In this document: piece after piece, positions 15,543 to 24,019 of the stretch
How the letters are laid out: every line of letters begins with the position of its first letter
How positions within the stretch are numbered: the stretch's first letter is position 1
NCBI GenBank assembly: GCA_040755195.1
Contig: JBFMBL010000003.1
Coordinates: 1-64,000 of the forward strand
DNA length: 64,000 bases
Direction of reading: 5' to 3'
From: SURF-55 sp040755195
GTDB lineage: Bacteria; Bacillota; Desulfotomaculia; Desulfotomaculales; Ammonificaceae
Notes under the pieces: generated by a model
Seen by the model: the letters and a program-made list of their open reading frames with translations, nothing else
Databases searched by the model: none
Told to the model about the DNA's origin: nothing
Made by a program: the position numbers and the translations under genes

Positions 15543-16145
15543 ATGGTCAATTTCTTGTGGTTTTTTTTAATGATTTCGGGGATCGTGGTGGCGGCCCTGC
15601 ACGGCAGGATCGATGACGTTACCAAAGCGGTCATCGAAGGATCGAAGGTCGGCGTGGAAACATCTTTAGGACTTATCGCGATTATCACCTTCTGGCTTGG
15701 AGTGATGCGACTGGCGGAAGCGGCGGGGCTGGTGCAGGCGATCACCTGGATCGTACGACCGCTGGTGCGTCTTTTGTTCCCGGGAGTGCCCCCGGGGCAC
15801 CCGGCTGCCGGGGCGATTATCCTTAACATCAGCGCCAACATACTGGGCCTGGGAAACGCAGCCACGCCTGCGGGGTTGATCGCGATGCGAGAACTGCAGA
15901 AACTCAACCCGCGTCCGGAAGAAGCCACTGGGGCGATGTGCACTTTCCTGGCGCTGAACACCTCATGTATTACGCTTGTTCCGACCACCATAATCGGCAT
16001 CAGGGCGCTCTGCGGCTCACGCGAGCCGGCGGCGATTATTGGAAGCACCGTCCTGGCTACGGCAATCGGCATGACAGCGGCGGTTTTGGGTGACGTTATA
16101 CTGCGGTGGCTGTATGGGCGAAAATTGGGGCGAGACAATGGTTAA
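15543..16145 (+). CDS. spmA: Spore maturation protein A
   Basis: An integral membrane protein of 200 residues with the nucleoside-recognition (gate) fold shared by SpmA and SpmB. Hydrophobic segments alternate with the conserved NISANILGLGNAATPAG loop and the LNTSCITLVPTT stretch. In Bacillus, SpmA and SpmB are needed for spore core dehydration. The best start is ATG 15543, 7 bases after GGAGGT; TTG 15528 would place the ribosome site inside the gene. It overlaps spmB by eight bases, and rluB follows, reproducing the spmA-spmB-rluB order known from Bacillus. Confidence 0.92.
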   Translation: MVNFLWFFLMISGIVVAALHGRIDDVTKAVIEGSKVGVETSLGLIAIITFWLGVMRLAEAAGLVQAITWIVRPLVRLLFPGVPPGHPAAGAIILNISANILGLGNAATPAGLIAMRELQKLNPRPEEATGAMCTFLALNTSCITLVPTTIIGIRALCGSREPAAIIGSTVLATAIGMTAAVLGDVILRWLYGRKLGRDNG

Positions 16146-16662
16146 CGAAGCAGCAAAATGGGTGATACCGGGGCTCCTTTTTGTGATACTGGTTGCGGGA
16201 TTCTACCGGCGGATCCCCGTCTACGAGATATTTATCACCGGAGCCCAAGAAGGGTTCGAGGTTGCTGTTAAAACGATTCCTTACCTGGTGGCTATGCTTG
16301 TGGCGATCAGCGTATTCAGAACCTCCGGGGCGATGGAGGGACTGGCGCATTTCTTAGAGCCTCTTCTGGCGCCTCTCGGAGTGCCGCCGGAGGTCTTGCC
16401 GCACGCGCTGATGCGGCCGCTGTCCGGGGGCGCGGCTCTCGGCATTGCTACCGACATCATCCGCACTCACGGACCCGACAGCATGATCGGGCGGTTGGTT
16501 TCCACCATGCAGGGTACGAGCGATACAACATTCTACGTTCTTTCCGTTTATTTCGGCGCGGTAGAGGTTAAACGCTACCGGTACGCGCCTGTCACCGGTC
16601 TTTTGGCCGATATCACTACCTTCCTGGCTTCCGTTGTACTGGTAAGACATTTCTTCGGATAG
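16138..16662 (+). CDS. spmB: Spore maturation protein B
   Basis: A 174-residue membrane protein, partner of SpmA. The ATG at 16138 overlaps the end of spmA, with GGGGCGAG upstream. Landmarks are FITGAQEGFEVAVKTIPYLVAMLVA, the charged SGAMEGL turn, the RPLSGGAALG segment and QGTSDTTFYV. The pair probably forms a heteromeric membrane gate acting during spore maturation; the transported species is not established. Translational overlap with spmA implies fixed stoichiometry. After the stop, about 150 bases of AT-rich sequence separate it from rluB. Confidence 0.92.
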   Translation: MVNEAAKWVIPGLLFVILVAGFYRRIPVYEIFITGAQEGFEVAVKTIPYLVAMLVAISVFRTSGAMEGLAHFLEPLLAPLGVPPEVLPHALMRPLSGGAALGIATDIIRTHGPDSMIGRLVSTMQGTSDTTFYVLSVYFGAVEVKRYRYAPVTGLLADITTFLASVVLVRHFFG

Positions 16663-16811
16663 GGAAACCCTGCAAAACTACGCCCTAAAGCCTTCTTTTG
16701 CGGTTATAATATTTTATAATATTCTATAAGGGTTTTCAGGGTTTTTCAAGTTATGGACGAGCCGGTTTATGGCGGTTTGGTTATGTAAAGCTTTTCTGTA
16801 GGTGAAACGAT

Positions 16812-17537
16812 TTGGCAGAGGAACGACTTCAAAAAATTTTAGCCCGTGCCGGTGTAGCATCGCGCCGCCGGGCCGAAAAAATAATTGAGGCCGGGCGGGT
16901 AAAAGTGAACGGCGAAGTGGTGGACAGGCTCGGGGAAAAAGCAGATCCCGAAAAAGACCGGATCGAGGTTGACGGGAAACCGGTCAGTTTAGGTAAGAAT
17001 ACCGTTTACATGGCGTTGTATAAGCCTGTCGGCGTGGTTACAACCGTTTTTGATCCGCAGGGTCGGCCCAAGGTGCACGATTTGTTGCGGCGTGTAAAAG
17101 AGAGGGTTTTCCCGGTGGGACGCCTTGATTTCGATAGCGAGGGGTTGCTCTTACTTACAAACGACGGGGAGTTGGCATACCGTTTAACCCACCCGCGTTA
17201 TAAGATTCCCAAGGTTTATTCCGCCTGGGTGAACGGCAGGGTGGGCCACGAGGCCGTAACAATTCTCCGGAACGGTGTGCGGCTTGATGACGGTTTGACG
17301 CAGCCGGCGCAGGTGGAGGTGGCTCGCCGGGAATCGGCCCGTACACTTTTAAGGATAACAATCCATGAAGGAAGGAAGAGGCAGGTCCGCCGGATGTGTG
17401 CGGCGGTCGGACATCCGGTGGTCGAACTTAAAAGGATCGCCATCGGGCCGTTGCGGCTTGGTGTTTTGAAACCCGGAGGTTATAGGCACCTTAGTAACAG
17501 GGAAATCGAACGGTTGAAAAGACAGGTTGGGCTTTAG
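16812..17537 (+). CDS. rluB: RsuA/RluB-family rRNA pseudouridine synthase
   Basis: A 241-residue enzyme with an N-terminal S4 RNA-binding domain (about 2-60, RLQKILARAGVASRRRAE) and a pseudouridine synthase domain with the catalytic aspartate in GRLDFDSEGLLLLTNDG. HEGRKRQVRRM is the other family hallmark. It starts at TTG 16812, seven bases after AGGTGA. RsuA, RluB, RluE and RluF share these motifs; position next to spmAB, as in Bacillus, favours RluB, which modifies 23S rRNA. The upstream gap has repeated TTATAATATT runs that could contain a promoter, but no well-spaced -35 box was found. Confidence 0.9.
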   Translation: MAEERLQKILARAGVASRRRAEKIIEAGRVKVNGEVVDRLGEKADPEKDRIEVDGKPVSLGKNTVYMALYKPVGVVTTVFDPQGRPKVHDLLRRVKERVFPVGRLDFDSEGLLLLTNDGELAYRLTHPRYKIPKVYSAWVNGRVGHEAVTILRNGVRLDDGLTQPAQVEVARRESARTLLRITIHEGRKRQVRRMCAAVGHPVVELKRIAIGPLRLGVLKPGGYRHLSNREIERLKRQVGL

Positions 17538-17619
17538 AAGTGGCAAAAGGAGGATTTTTAGCCATAGACGCGAATCATTGATACATCCTGTCTAAAACAG
17601 ACAGATAGGAGGGATATGC

Positions 17620-18084
17620 TTGGTAAGGAGCATTGCCGGCGGGGATTTTCTCGATAAGGTGATCCGGGCCCGGGTGCGTTTGGATTTCCGGGGTGTCGGA
17701 CGACCCGGCAGATTGCTTTTTGGCGGGAAGACGACCGAGAAAGCGGCTGAGGAAGCGCGCGAGCAAAATGCCGCGGTTTTTCGGAATGTCCCGATTCAAG
17801 GGATAAAAATAGAGGACATCAATATGTCCCATGAGGTTTACGTGGTTCTGGATGAAGCGACAAGAACGGAAACGGCTTACGCCCCGTTGGAATTGACTGT
17901 AGTCTCTGACGGGGTGGATGATCTGGTACGGTTGATTTTCCGCGAGGAATTTCGCAAAATCGAGATTCTCGAATTGGAAAGTCTTGTTTTAGGGCGGTAT
18001 GAGATAGAGAGGCTTTTCTTTCGCATAGGCGAAGAGGTGCAACGGTATCGAAACGCTCTGGAACGAAAATATAATGAACGATAA
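17620..18084 (+). CDS. Conserved hypothetical protein
   Basis: A soluble, charged protein of 154 residues that I do not recognise. TTG 17620 is preceded by AGGAGGG at good spacing, which strongly supports expression. The sequence is amphipathic with Arg/Glu-rich helices (TEKAAEEAREQ, REEFRKIEIL, GEEVQRYRNALERKY), and has no signal peptide or membrane segment. It lies between rluB and aroH on the same strand with short gaps, so it may be in one transcript with them. Coding is secure from the ribosome site and codon pattern; no function is proposed. Confidence 0.75.
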   Translation: MVRSIAGGDFLDKVIRARVRLDFRGVGRPGRLLFGGKTTEKAAEEAREQNAAVFRNVPIQGIKIEDINMSHEVYVVLDEATRTETAYAPLELTVVSDGVDDLVRLIFREEFRKIEILELESLVLGRYEIERLFFRIGEEVQRYRNALERKYNER

Positions 18085-18096
18085 AGCCCGATCTTA

Positions 18097-18504
18097 GTGG
18101 TGGAACGGAAGGAGTGTAACAACATTCGCGTTCGAGGAATTAGAGGAGCTATAACCGTCAAGCAAAACACGGTAGAGGATATAATTACCGCCACAAAGGA
18201 ACTCCTTCGAGCCATAGTATTAGAGAACGACCTTGATCTTGAGGAAATCGCAAGTGCCTTTTTTACTTTAACCCCGGATTTGAATGCTCAATTTCCGGCG
18301 TTGGCAGCCAGGGAACTCGGGTGGCGATGTGTGCCGCTCCTGTGCGCCCAGGAAATCGACGTTCCCGGTGCCGCGGCCGGAGTTGTAAGGGTTTTGGTTC
18401 ACGTAAACACCGATAAGCCGCAGAAGGAACTCAAACACCTTTATCTGGGAGACGCGGCGAGGTTGAGACCGGATCTGAGCGGCGACGTTAATTCTGAAGT
18501 GTAG
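18097..18504 (+). CDS. aroH: Monofunctional chorismate mutase, AroH type
   Basis: A 135-residue (or shorter) enzyme converting chorismate to prephenate for phenylalanine and tyrosine. The AroH trimer fold is evident: VRGIRGAITV, then NTVEDIITATKELL, FTLTPDLNAQFPA, ARELGW and the C-terminal hydrophobic strand RVLVHVNT. The start is unclear. GTG 18097 and 18100 lack a ribosome site, whereas GGAAGGAG sits 9 bases before an ATT at 18124 that would give a protein beginning just before VRGIRG, the usual N-terminus, so an ATT start is possible. Its 3' end overlaps the 3' end of the convergent CBS-GGDEF gene by 17 bases. Confidence 0.9.
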   Translation: MVERKECNNIRVRGIRGAITVKQNTVEDIITATKELLRAIVLENDLDLEEIASAFFTLTPDLNAQFPALAARELGWRCVPLLCAQEIDVPGAAAGVVRVLVHVNTDKPQKELKHLYLGDAARLRPDLSGDVNSEV

Positions 18505-19342
18505 CATTGTTATCGGCAATCATTATACCTGAGTCGGTGCTTTTTGCGTTTGTAGAGGCGAGGCTGGCGAGGTTGATAAGGCTTTCTATTATTTCTTCCG
18601 GATTTATACCGGCACGCGATTTCTGACGGCGGCCACCGGCGATCCCGATAGAAACGGTAATGGCGACAGATTTGCAGGCATTTTCCACGGCGCGCCGGAA
18701 ACCGTAAGACCAGGCCAGGGCTTCGGAGAGGGAGCAGGTGCTGACTAAAGCAAACTCATCTCCGCCAAAGCGGCAGGGAAAGTTCCGAACGAAATCACCA
18801 TGCCGGCGCAAGAGGTTGCCTATAACGCAAAGACACCTGTCTCCCTCGGAATGGCCGATCCGTTTATTAATAAAACCGAAATCATCTATGTCGATAAAGA
18901 TTATACTGATCTCGTTTTCCGTATACAGGAGCCTGCGGGCGGTATCGCGCAGGTAAGCGGCTGTGTATAGGCCGGTTAGTGAGTCGGTGTGGCGGGCGAT
19001 GGTTATTAGGAGGTCCATTTTAGTGACGATCCCTATAAGTATATCTCCAGCGACCACCGGGAGACGGTCGACCTTTGCGGCACTCATTATCTTTTCTGCT
19101 TCCCAAATCGAGGTTTCAGGACAAATGACGGTAGGTTTTTTGAACAGGGTTTCGCTTACCGAACTGCCGGTCGATACCCCGCACAGGTCGCGTAAAGTAA
19201 CTATACCCGCTAGACCGCCTCTTTCATCCAGGACAACCAAACCGCCCACGTTACTCTTCCGGATAAGATCAACGGCTTCGGAAACCGGTTGGTCCTGCGA
19301 GATGGTAAAAAACTTTGGATTCATTATTTCGGCAATATCCAC
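18488..19342 (-). CDS. CBS-pair diguanylate cyclase (CBS-CBS-GGDEF)
   Basis: A 284-residue cytoplasmic protein. Two CBS domains (about 1-55 and 65-118), which commonly bind adenine nucleotides, precede a GGDEF domain (about 120-270) with the intact signature RFGGDEFALV at 191-200 and the metal/substrate strand IIFIDIDDFGFIN. It should make c-di-GMP, probably under control of cellular energy or nucleotide state (inference from CBS function). It starts at a GTG with GGATGGG upstream on the minus strand. It is divergent from the HD-GYP gene at 19497 across about 150 bases, so a synthesis and a degradation enzyme may share a control region. Confidence 0.9.
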   Translation of the reverse strand: MDIAEIMNPKFFTISQDQPVSEAVDLIRKSNVGGLVVLDERGGLAGIVTLRDLCGVSTGSSVSETLFKKPTVICPETSIWEAEKIMSAAKVDRLPVVAGDILIGIVTKMDLLITIARHTDSLTGLYTAAYLRDTARRLLYTENEISIIFIDIDDFGFINKRIGHSEGDRCLCVIGNLLRRHGDFVRNFPCRFGGDEFALVSTCSLSEALAWSYGFRRAVENACKSVAITVSIGIAGGRRQKSRAGINPEEIIESLINLASLASTNAKSTDSGIMIADNNATLQN

Positions 19343-19496
19343 CGTCGCCCATCCTTTGGCATGTCAGGAAGCTTATGCAATAAAATACTAATTGTTTCAA
19401 TGAATTTCTATAGCCCCATACTATTTTGACCAAATGGAACCGTTGTTGTCAATAGCTGATAAAAAATAATTTATTAGGAAAGGACGGCTTTTTAGA

Positions 19497-20588
19497 ATGC
19501 GCCGCCTGATGGTAACGCAGTTGGTATCGGGAATGAAGGTGGGCCAAAATGTTTACGGGAAAGACGGACAGATCTGGCTGGCACGCGGTGCTATACTAAC
19601 CAGGCGTTATATTGAACACCTTTTCAACTTGGGCATACCTTCGATCTATGTAGATGATGGGTTAATAGGCGACAGGGAAATCAGGAATGTGGTCAGGGAG
19701 GATACCCGGCAACAGGCTGTCCAGCAGGTGAAGAGCATTCTATTGGATCCACCGACCTCCAAAGCCGGGGTCATTAATCCTTCTCCGGGAATCTACCGGA
19801 CGGTGGAAAGCATCGTCGGGCAGGTTGTGGCAAACCCTGGGGTAATGTTCAATCTGATGGACATCCGGATGGAAGACGAGTACCTATTTTATCATTCGGC
19901 CAACGTGTGTATTTTATCCGTTCTTGCCGGGGCGACCATGGGCTTTGATGTTACGCAGTTAATGGAGTTAGGCGTGGGGGCGCTCCTTCATGATGTCGGC
20001 AAGATGCGCGTGCCGCAAGAGATTATAAACAAACCGGGGTCGTTAACTGAACAAGAATTCAACGAAGTAAAAAAGCACACCCTGTACGGAGAGGAAATGC
20101 TGACGAATCTGCCTTCCGCACGGGTTATTGCACGGTCACATCACGAACGCTTGAACGGGGAGGGTTACCCTGACAAACTTAAAGGTATTGAAATTCCGGT
20201 ATTTGCCCAAATAACCGGCATGGCGGATGTTTACGACGCCATGACCGCCGACAGGGTTTACCGGAAGGCTTACCAGCCTCACGAGTCGTTCGAGATGTTA
20301 TCGGCGACAGGTGATTTCTGGTTCGATCACACGGTTGTCCGGTCATTTCTTAACAATATTGCGGCTTTTCCCGTAGGCAGCGTTGTCCTGTTAACGTCAG
20401 GGGCCATAGCGGTGGTTCTGGAAAACAAACCCGGTTTTTCTCTCTACCCGCGGGTGCGTCAAATAAGTAAAGAAAACGACGATGTTTCGTCTGGCGCAAC
20501 CGAATTCTGGTGCTATGAGGCAGGGTTAGGAATAGCGCGAATACTTGACAACGAGGAAGTGGCGGAGTTGGGGGGCGCGCCGGTTTAA
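19497..20588 (+). CDS. HD-GYP domain protein, probable c-di-GMP phosphodiesterase
   Basis: A 363-residue cytoplasmic protein. An N-terminal region of about 110 residues (LVSGMKVGQNVYGKDGQIWLARGAILT) resembles the domain that often precedes HD-GYP. The HD-GYP domain has His165-Asp166 in LLHDVGKM, HHERLNGEGYP with Gly223-Tyr224-Pro225 and VYDAMTADRVYRKA. A small beta-rich tail follows. It should hydrolyse c-di-GMP to pGpG or GMP. It starts at ATG 19497; AAAGGA lies somewhat far upstream (12 bases), and ATG 19509 is an alternative. It is divergent from the CBS-GGDEF gene. Confidence 0.92.
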   Translation: MRRLMVTQLVSGMKVGQNVYGKDGQIWLARGAILTRRYIEHLFNLGIPSIYVDDGLIGDREIRNVVREDTRQQAVQQVKSILLDPPTSKAGVINPSPGIYRTVESIVGQVVANPGVMFNLMDIRMEDEYLFYHSANVCILSVLAGATMGFDVTQLMELGVGALLHDVGKMRVPQEIINKPGSLTEQEFNEVKKHTLYGEEMLTNLPSARVIARSHHERLNGEGYPDKLKGIEIPVFAQITGMADVYDAMTADRVYRKAYQPHESFEMLSATGDFWFDHTVVRSFLNNIAAFPVGSVVLLTSGAIAVVLENKPGFSLYPRVRQISKENDDVSSGATEFWCYEAGLGIARILDNEEVAELGGAPV

Positions 20589-20616
20589 CCAACGTAATAG
20601 TTACTAACCAACCTCC

Positions 20617-22197
20617 TCAAGCTTCCGCGTAAACCCGGTAGTCGATATCCGGAAAAATGTTGTGACGGCTCTCGAGATCCGCCACCCAGTCGTCTTCGAG
20701 GCGGCATTCCGTTACCTGCTGGTATATCCCTTTAAAGTTGCTCATGTGGGTTTTGAAACGGCGTACGGCGTAGTCCACCATAGTGCCGGTAGCCATAATA
20801 AAGGGCCAGTCGCTGGACTGCGCCAAAAGAAGTTCTCGGGCCGCCTGGTTCAGTGCCCGCCGGAGCATTCCTTCGCTACCCGGGAAGCGCTGCGCCAGTT
20901 CAACCATCCGGTCCGCGCCCCAGTGAAGGTGCCTGTAAACCCAGTCATTCGAGCCGCAAAGCCAAACCTCGTGGTAACCCTTATTCCCCCAACTCGAGGC
21001 GCACGGTGTAACAACCTGGTTACAAGGATGAAGTCGCAGATAATCGGAAGGCGTGACGAGTTCGACGATATCTTGATCGTAGACCGTTTTTCTGATTAAA
21101 AACTCCAGCCATTGAGGACCTTCAAACCACCAGTGGCCGAAGAGCTCGGCGTCGTAAGGCGCAACAAGCAACGGCGGGCGGTCCATAAAATGATTGAGAT
21201 AACGAATCTGGTGCTCCCGGTTAAACATGAAGTTGCCGGCGTGGGTGGCGGCTTTCTGGGTAGCCCATTCCGGTACGTACGGTTCTTTATGATTCGTTCT
21301 GCCTGTTATCCGGAAGTATTTCAGGCCGGTGTTGACGCGTATTCCATCCGGATGGATATAGTCTCTGACGTAATTGAAATCCTCGTCAAAGCCGATGTCA
21401 CGGTAATACTCGCGGTAATCGAAATCACCCGGGTACCCTTCTTTGGCGCTCCAGACCTGTTTCGAGGACTCGATATCCCGGCCGAAGGCGGCCACTCCGG
21501 TAGGGCAGAAGACCGGGGCATATATGCCGAAACGCGGCCGGTGCGAAGCAAAAAGAACGCCGTGGCTGTCGAGGAAAAAGAAACGGATGCCGTTTTCCTT
21601 GAGATAGAGGTCAATCCCCGGGGCATAGGCGCATTCGGGTAGCCACATTCCGGGAGGGTTATGCCCGAAGAATTTGCGATAGAGGTCAACCGCTGCCGCA
21701 ATCTGGACCTTGACGGCTGCAGGATTTACGAAAAGAAGGGGCAGGTACCCATGTGTAGCGGCACAGGTGATTATTTCAAGACGGCCCGCTTCTTTGAATT
21801 TCTTAAAAGCTTCGATCAGATTCCAATTATAATGGTTCATGGTGTTTTGGGTCCGGCGCAGTCGGTCCTGGTACATCCGCGCCGGACCGTAAAACGGCCC
21901 TCCGTTGGTCCGGTGCACCTCTTTATCGGCAAGTTCGATGAGCTTGTTCAGGTAATTGCGACAGCGCTGCTGTAGGAAACCGTCGGCAAACATCGTCAGA
22001 AGCGGCGGTGACAGCGACAGGGTCAACCGGAATGGAACGCTGTCGTTTACAAGGTTTTCAAAAACCCAGATCAACGGTATGTAGCACTCGAGAACAGCTT
22101 CGTAAAGCCATTTTTCCTCCAGCGAATACTGGTGTTCCGGGTGCCGGACAAACGGAAGATGAGCATGTAGAACCAGTGCAAGATACCCTTTGGCCAT
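20617..22197 (-). CDS. GH57-family 1,4-alpha-glucan branching enzyme
   Basis: A 526-residue cytoplasmic glycoside hydrolase of family 57. It carries LVLHAHLPFVRHPE at the N-terminus, the nucleophile Glu188 in MWLPECAYAPG and the acid Asp349 in APYDAELFGHWW, followed by the helical DUF1957 C-terminal part (GSNDWVYRHLHWG). These residues match the thermophile branching enzymes that form alpha-1,6 branches in glycogen-like polymers. The start ATG is 7 bases after the stop of the DUF4912 gene, so the two are co-transcribed. No glycogen synthase or phosphorylase is nearby. Family is certain; branching rather than another GH57 activity is likely from length and motifs. Confidence 0.9.
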   Translation of the reverse strand: MAKGYLALVLHAHLPFVRHPEHQYSLEEKWLYEAVLECYIPLIWVFENLVNDSVPFRLTLSLSPPLLTMFADGFLQQRCRNYLNKLIELADKEVHRTNGGPFYGPARMYQDRLRRTQNTMNHYNWNLIEAFKKFKEAGRLEIITCAATHGYLPLLFVNPAAVKVQIAAAVDLYRKFFGHNPPGMWLPECAYAPGIDLYLKENGIRFFFLDSHGVLFASHRPRFGIYAPVFCPTGVAAFGRDIESSKQVWSAKEGYPGDFDYREYYRDIGFDEDFNYVRDYIHPDGIRVNTGLKYFRITGRTNHKEPYVPEWATQKAATHAGNFMFNREHQIRYLNHFMDRPPLLVAPYDAELFGHWWFEGPQWLEFLIRKTVYDQDIVELVTPSDYLRLHPCNQVVTPCASSWGNKGYHEVWLCGSNDWVYRHLHWGADRMVELAQRFPGSEGMLRRALNQAARELLLAQSSDWPFIMATGTMVDYAVRRFKTHMSNFKGIYQQVTECRLEDDWVADLESRHNIFPDIDYRVYAEA

Positions 22198-22204
22198 CCT
22201 TAAC

Positions 22205-23155
22205 TTAAACTCCCTTCTTCCTTCTGGGTTTAGGCCGGGTTGCTTTTGCGGCGCCCTTCGGCAAACCGGCGGGTAAAATCATCCCTTCCGGAAGGCCGAC
22301 AGGCGCAGGAAATCCCTTCTGCAAGGATTCCGGGGCAGCAACAACCACTCTTTCCGGTTCCCTCCGGGGTGAGGGGCGTTCCGGCACTCCTATCAGAGAA
22401 GAAATTCCTACGGATGAGACGCCCGGAGAAGAGATGCCTATAGGCAATCCGACCGGCGAGGAGATTCCTACCGGGATGAATTCCTTCCCCATCCTCGCCG
22501 ATATCTCTTCGAGCAGGAGCGGCGAGCTTAAGCCGAAGTGGTAGCGCAGGAGCGACCGGTAAACCCCCTCCAACCACATCCATTCTTCGTCGAAACGCTC
22601 CGAGAGGGAGGCACGCGGCGTATGTGCTATATTGGACCGGAGCAGCGTGACAAACTGCCCCGTTGAGAGTATTCGCCCGAGATCCACGCAGAATGAGCGG
22701 TTGGGTTGCCCGACTTCCATGTACCAGTTATCAGCTTCTTCGTTTACTGCAATGTCTACATAAGTGTTTGCATTATTCCCCTTGAAGTCTACCCCGGTGA
22801 TATCATACAACCGTAGAACAGGGCGGGATGTGTGCCAGGCTTCAGGCCCATAGCGGGATGAGAATTCCTCCTGCTTGGTGGCGCTGATTTCCCAATAGGC
22901 GAACAGCCAGTACGGGTCTCGGGCCAACAAGGCCATCTGATCCCGGCCGTATCGCCGTGGTAATTCCGGTGTATAAGGCGCCGGCTTTGATTGCGGCAGG
23001 GGTGTTTCCGGGCTTAGATCCATCCCGAACTCTACGTCCGTGACGGGTGGTGCGGGAGGCAACATTTTTTTAACCGGGCGGCGTGACGACCATAAATACA
23101 CGGCCGTAGCTATGGCCAGCAGGGCAATACCGATCATCCAGGCGAAAACTTCCAT
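22205..23155 (-). CDS. Membrane-anchored DUF4912 protein
   Basis: A protein of about 316 residues with one N-terminal transmembrane segment (about residues 4-23), a proline-rich linker, then the DUF4912 domain (about 70-215) with ALLARDPYWLFAYWE, RLYDITG, WYMEVGQPNRSF and a tryptophan-rich end. The C-terminal 90 residues are low-complexity (repeated IGISSPxG and GLPxG units, ending in a KPRRKKG basic tail). The start is ATG 23155, preceded by GGAGGGGG. DUF4912 genes often accompany GH57 enzymes, as here, where the branching enzyme follows by 7 bases. A role as a carbohydrate-binding or tethering partner is inference. Confidence 0.85.
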   Translation of the reverse strand: MEVFAWMIGIALLAIATAVYLWSSRRPVKKMLPPAPPVTDVEFGMDLSPETPLPQSKPAPYTPELPRRYGRDQMALLARDPYWLFAYWEISATKQEEFSSRYGPEAWHTSRPVLRLYDITGVDFKGNNANTYVDIAVNEEADNWYMEVGQPNRSFCVDLGRILSTGQFVTLLRSNIAHTPRASLSERFDEEWMWLEGVYRSLLRYHFGLSSPLLLEEISARMGKEFIPVGISSPVGLPIGISSPGVSSVGISSLIGVPERPSPRREPERVVVAAPESLQKGFPAPVGLPEGMILPAGLPKGAAKATRPKPRRKKGV

Positions 23156-23322
23156 GGTTAAGATACCCCCTCCAAACATCAGTACTTACATTTCAGAATG
23201 TATTTCCTTTTTAAAAGTTGTTAAAACGATAGAACGCGGAAGAAGCTTGAAGGCTTCTCTTATTATTGCCGTCGCTTTTCGGGATTATAAAGATAAATAT
23301 TGCACTTGAAGGGAGCAATGCG

Positions 23323-23403
23323 GTGCCACGGGAAATAGTTCGTTTAAACGGTATATCCATGGATGATTTTACAGGATTGAAGGAGATATTATTAAGTTGG
23401 TAG
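23323..23403 (+). CDS. Possible small ORF of 26 codons
   Basis: A GTG start with GGGAG about nine bases upstream opens a 26-residue peptide containing IVRLNGISMDDF and ending LKEILLSW, with alternating charged and hydrophobic residues. It ends about 80 bases before trmL. Nothing similar is recognised. The rest of the gap from 23156 to 23480 shows no other gene. Confidence 0.25.
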   Translation: MPREIVRLNGISMDDFTGLKEILLSW

Positions 23404-23480
23404 AACTTCGTACAAAAGTGTTTAAAAGTCAGTAGAGAACTTAAGTGTATAATGGTCGAACACCGGAGGCTCTTCGGTGG

Positions 23481-23939
23481 ATGAACGTTGTGCTTGTAGA
23501 ACCTGAAATTCCTGCTAACACGGGGAATATCGCGCGCACATGCGCGGCTACCGGCGCCGCGCTGCATCTGGTGGGACCGCTCGGTTTTTCGACGGATGAT
23601 AAACACTTAAAAAGGGCCGGGCTTGACTACTGGCACCTTGTCAAGGTTTTTTATTACAACGGTTTTGATGAACTCTACCAGGCGAACCGCCAGGCTTGTT
23701 TTTATTTTGCCACTACACGGGCGGCGGTACGGTACTCTTCCGTTAGTTATCCTCCTGATTGTTTCCTGGTTTTTGGGAGGGAAACAGCCGGCCTGCCGGC
23801 TCAAATACTCGAAACGTTTTTTGACCGGTTAATTCGTATCCCGGTTGTTCCAGGGGCTCGTTCACTTAACCTTTCCAACGCCGTAGCGATAGTTCTATAT
23901 GAAGCTTTACGCCAGCAAGGATTCGTGGGCTTGAAATAA
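23481..23939 (+). CDS. trmL: TrmL-type tRNA (cytidine/uridine-2'-O)-methyltransferase, SPOUT family
   Basis: A protein of about 152 residues of the SpoU/TrmH superfamily in its short single-domain form. MNVVLVEPEIPANTGNIARTC, FGRETAGLP and IPVVPGARSLNLSNAVAIVLYE are the three SPOUT motifs that form the SAM-binding trefoil knot. TrmL methylates the wobble ribose of certain leucine tRNAs. ATG 23481 gives the N-terminus typical of the family; the upstream in-frame extension lacks a better signal. It precedes dnaE by about 80 bases of repeat-like sequence. Confidence 0.9.
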   Translation: MNVVLVEPEIPANTGNIARTCAATGAALHLVGPLGFSTDDKHLKRAGLDYWHLVKVFYYNGFDELYQANRQACFYFATTRAAVRYSSVSYPPDCFLVFGRETAGLPAQILETFFDRLIRIPVVPGARSLNLSNAVAIVLYEALRQQGFVGLK

Positions 23940-23943
23940 GTGG

Positions 23944-23995
23944 TTAGTAGTCAGTAGGTAGAAGTCACATTCTATATTCTATATTCTTCTGTATC
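23944..23995. repeat. Short-period intergenic repeat (ATTCTAT type)
   Basis: Between trmL and dnaE, GTAGTCAGTAGGTAG is followed by three near-perfect 7-bp units of ATTCTAT. The same phrase forms a longer run at 33545-33602. Confidence 0.65.
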
Positions 23996-24019
23996 CTTGA
24001 GTCCATGGAGGTAATAATT

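Noticed and set aside
23445..23480. Longer N-terminus of trmL
   Set aside because: ATG 23481 gives the exact N-terminus expected for the family; the extension is not supported by a better ribosome site.
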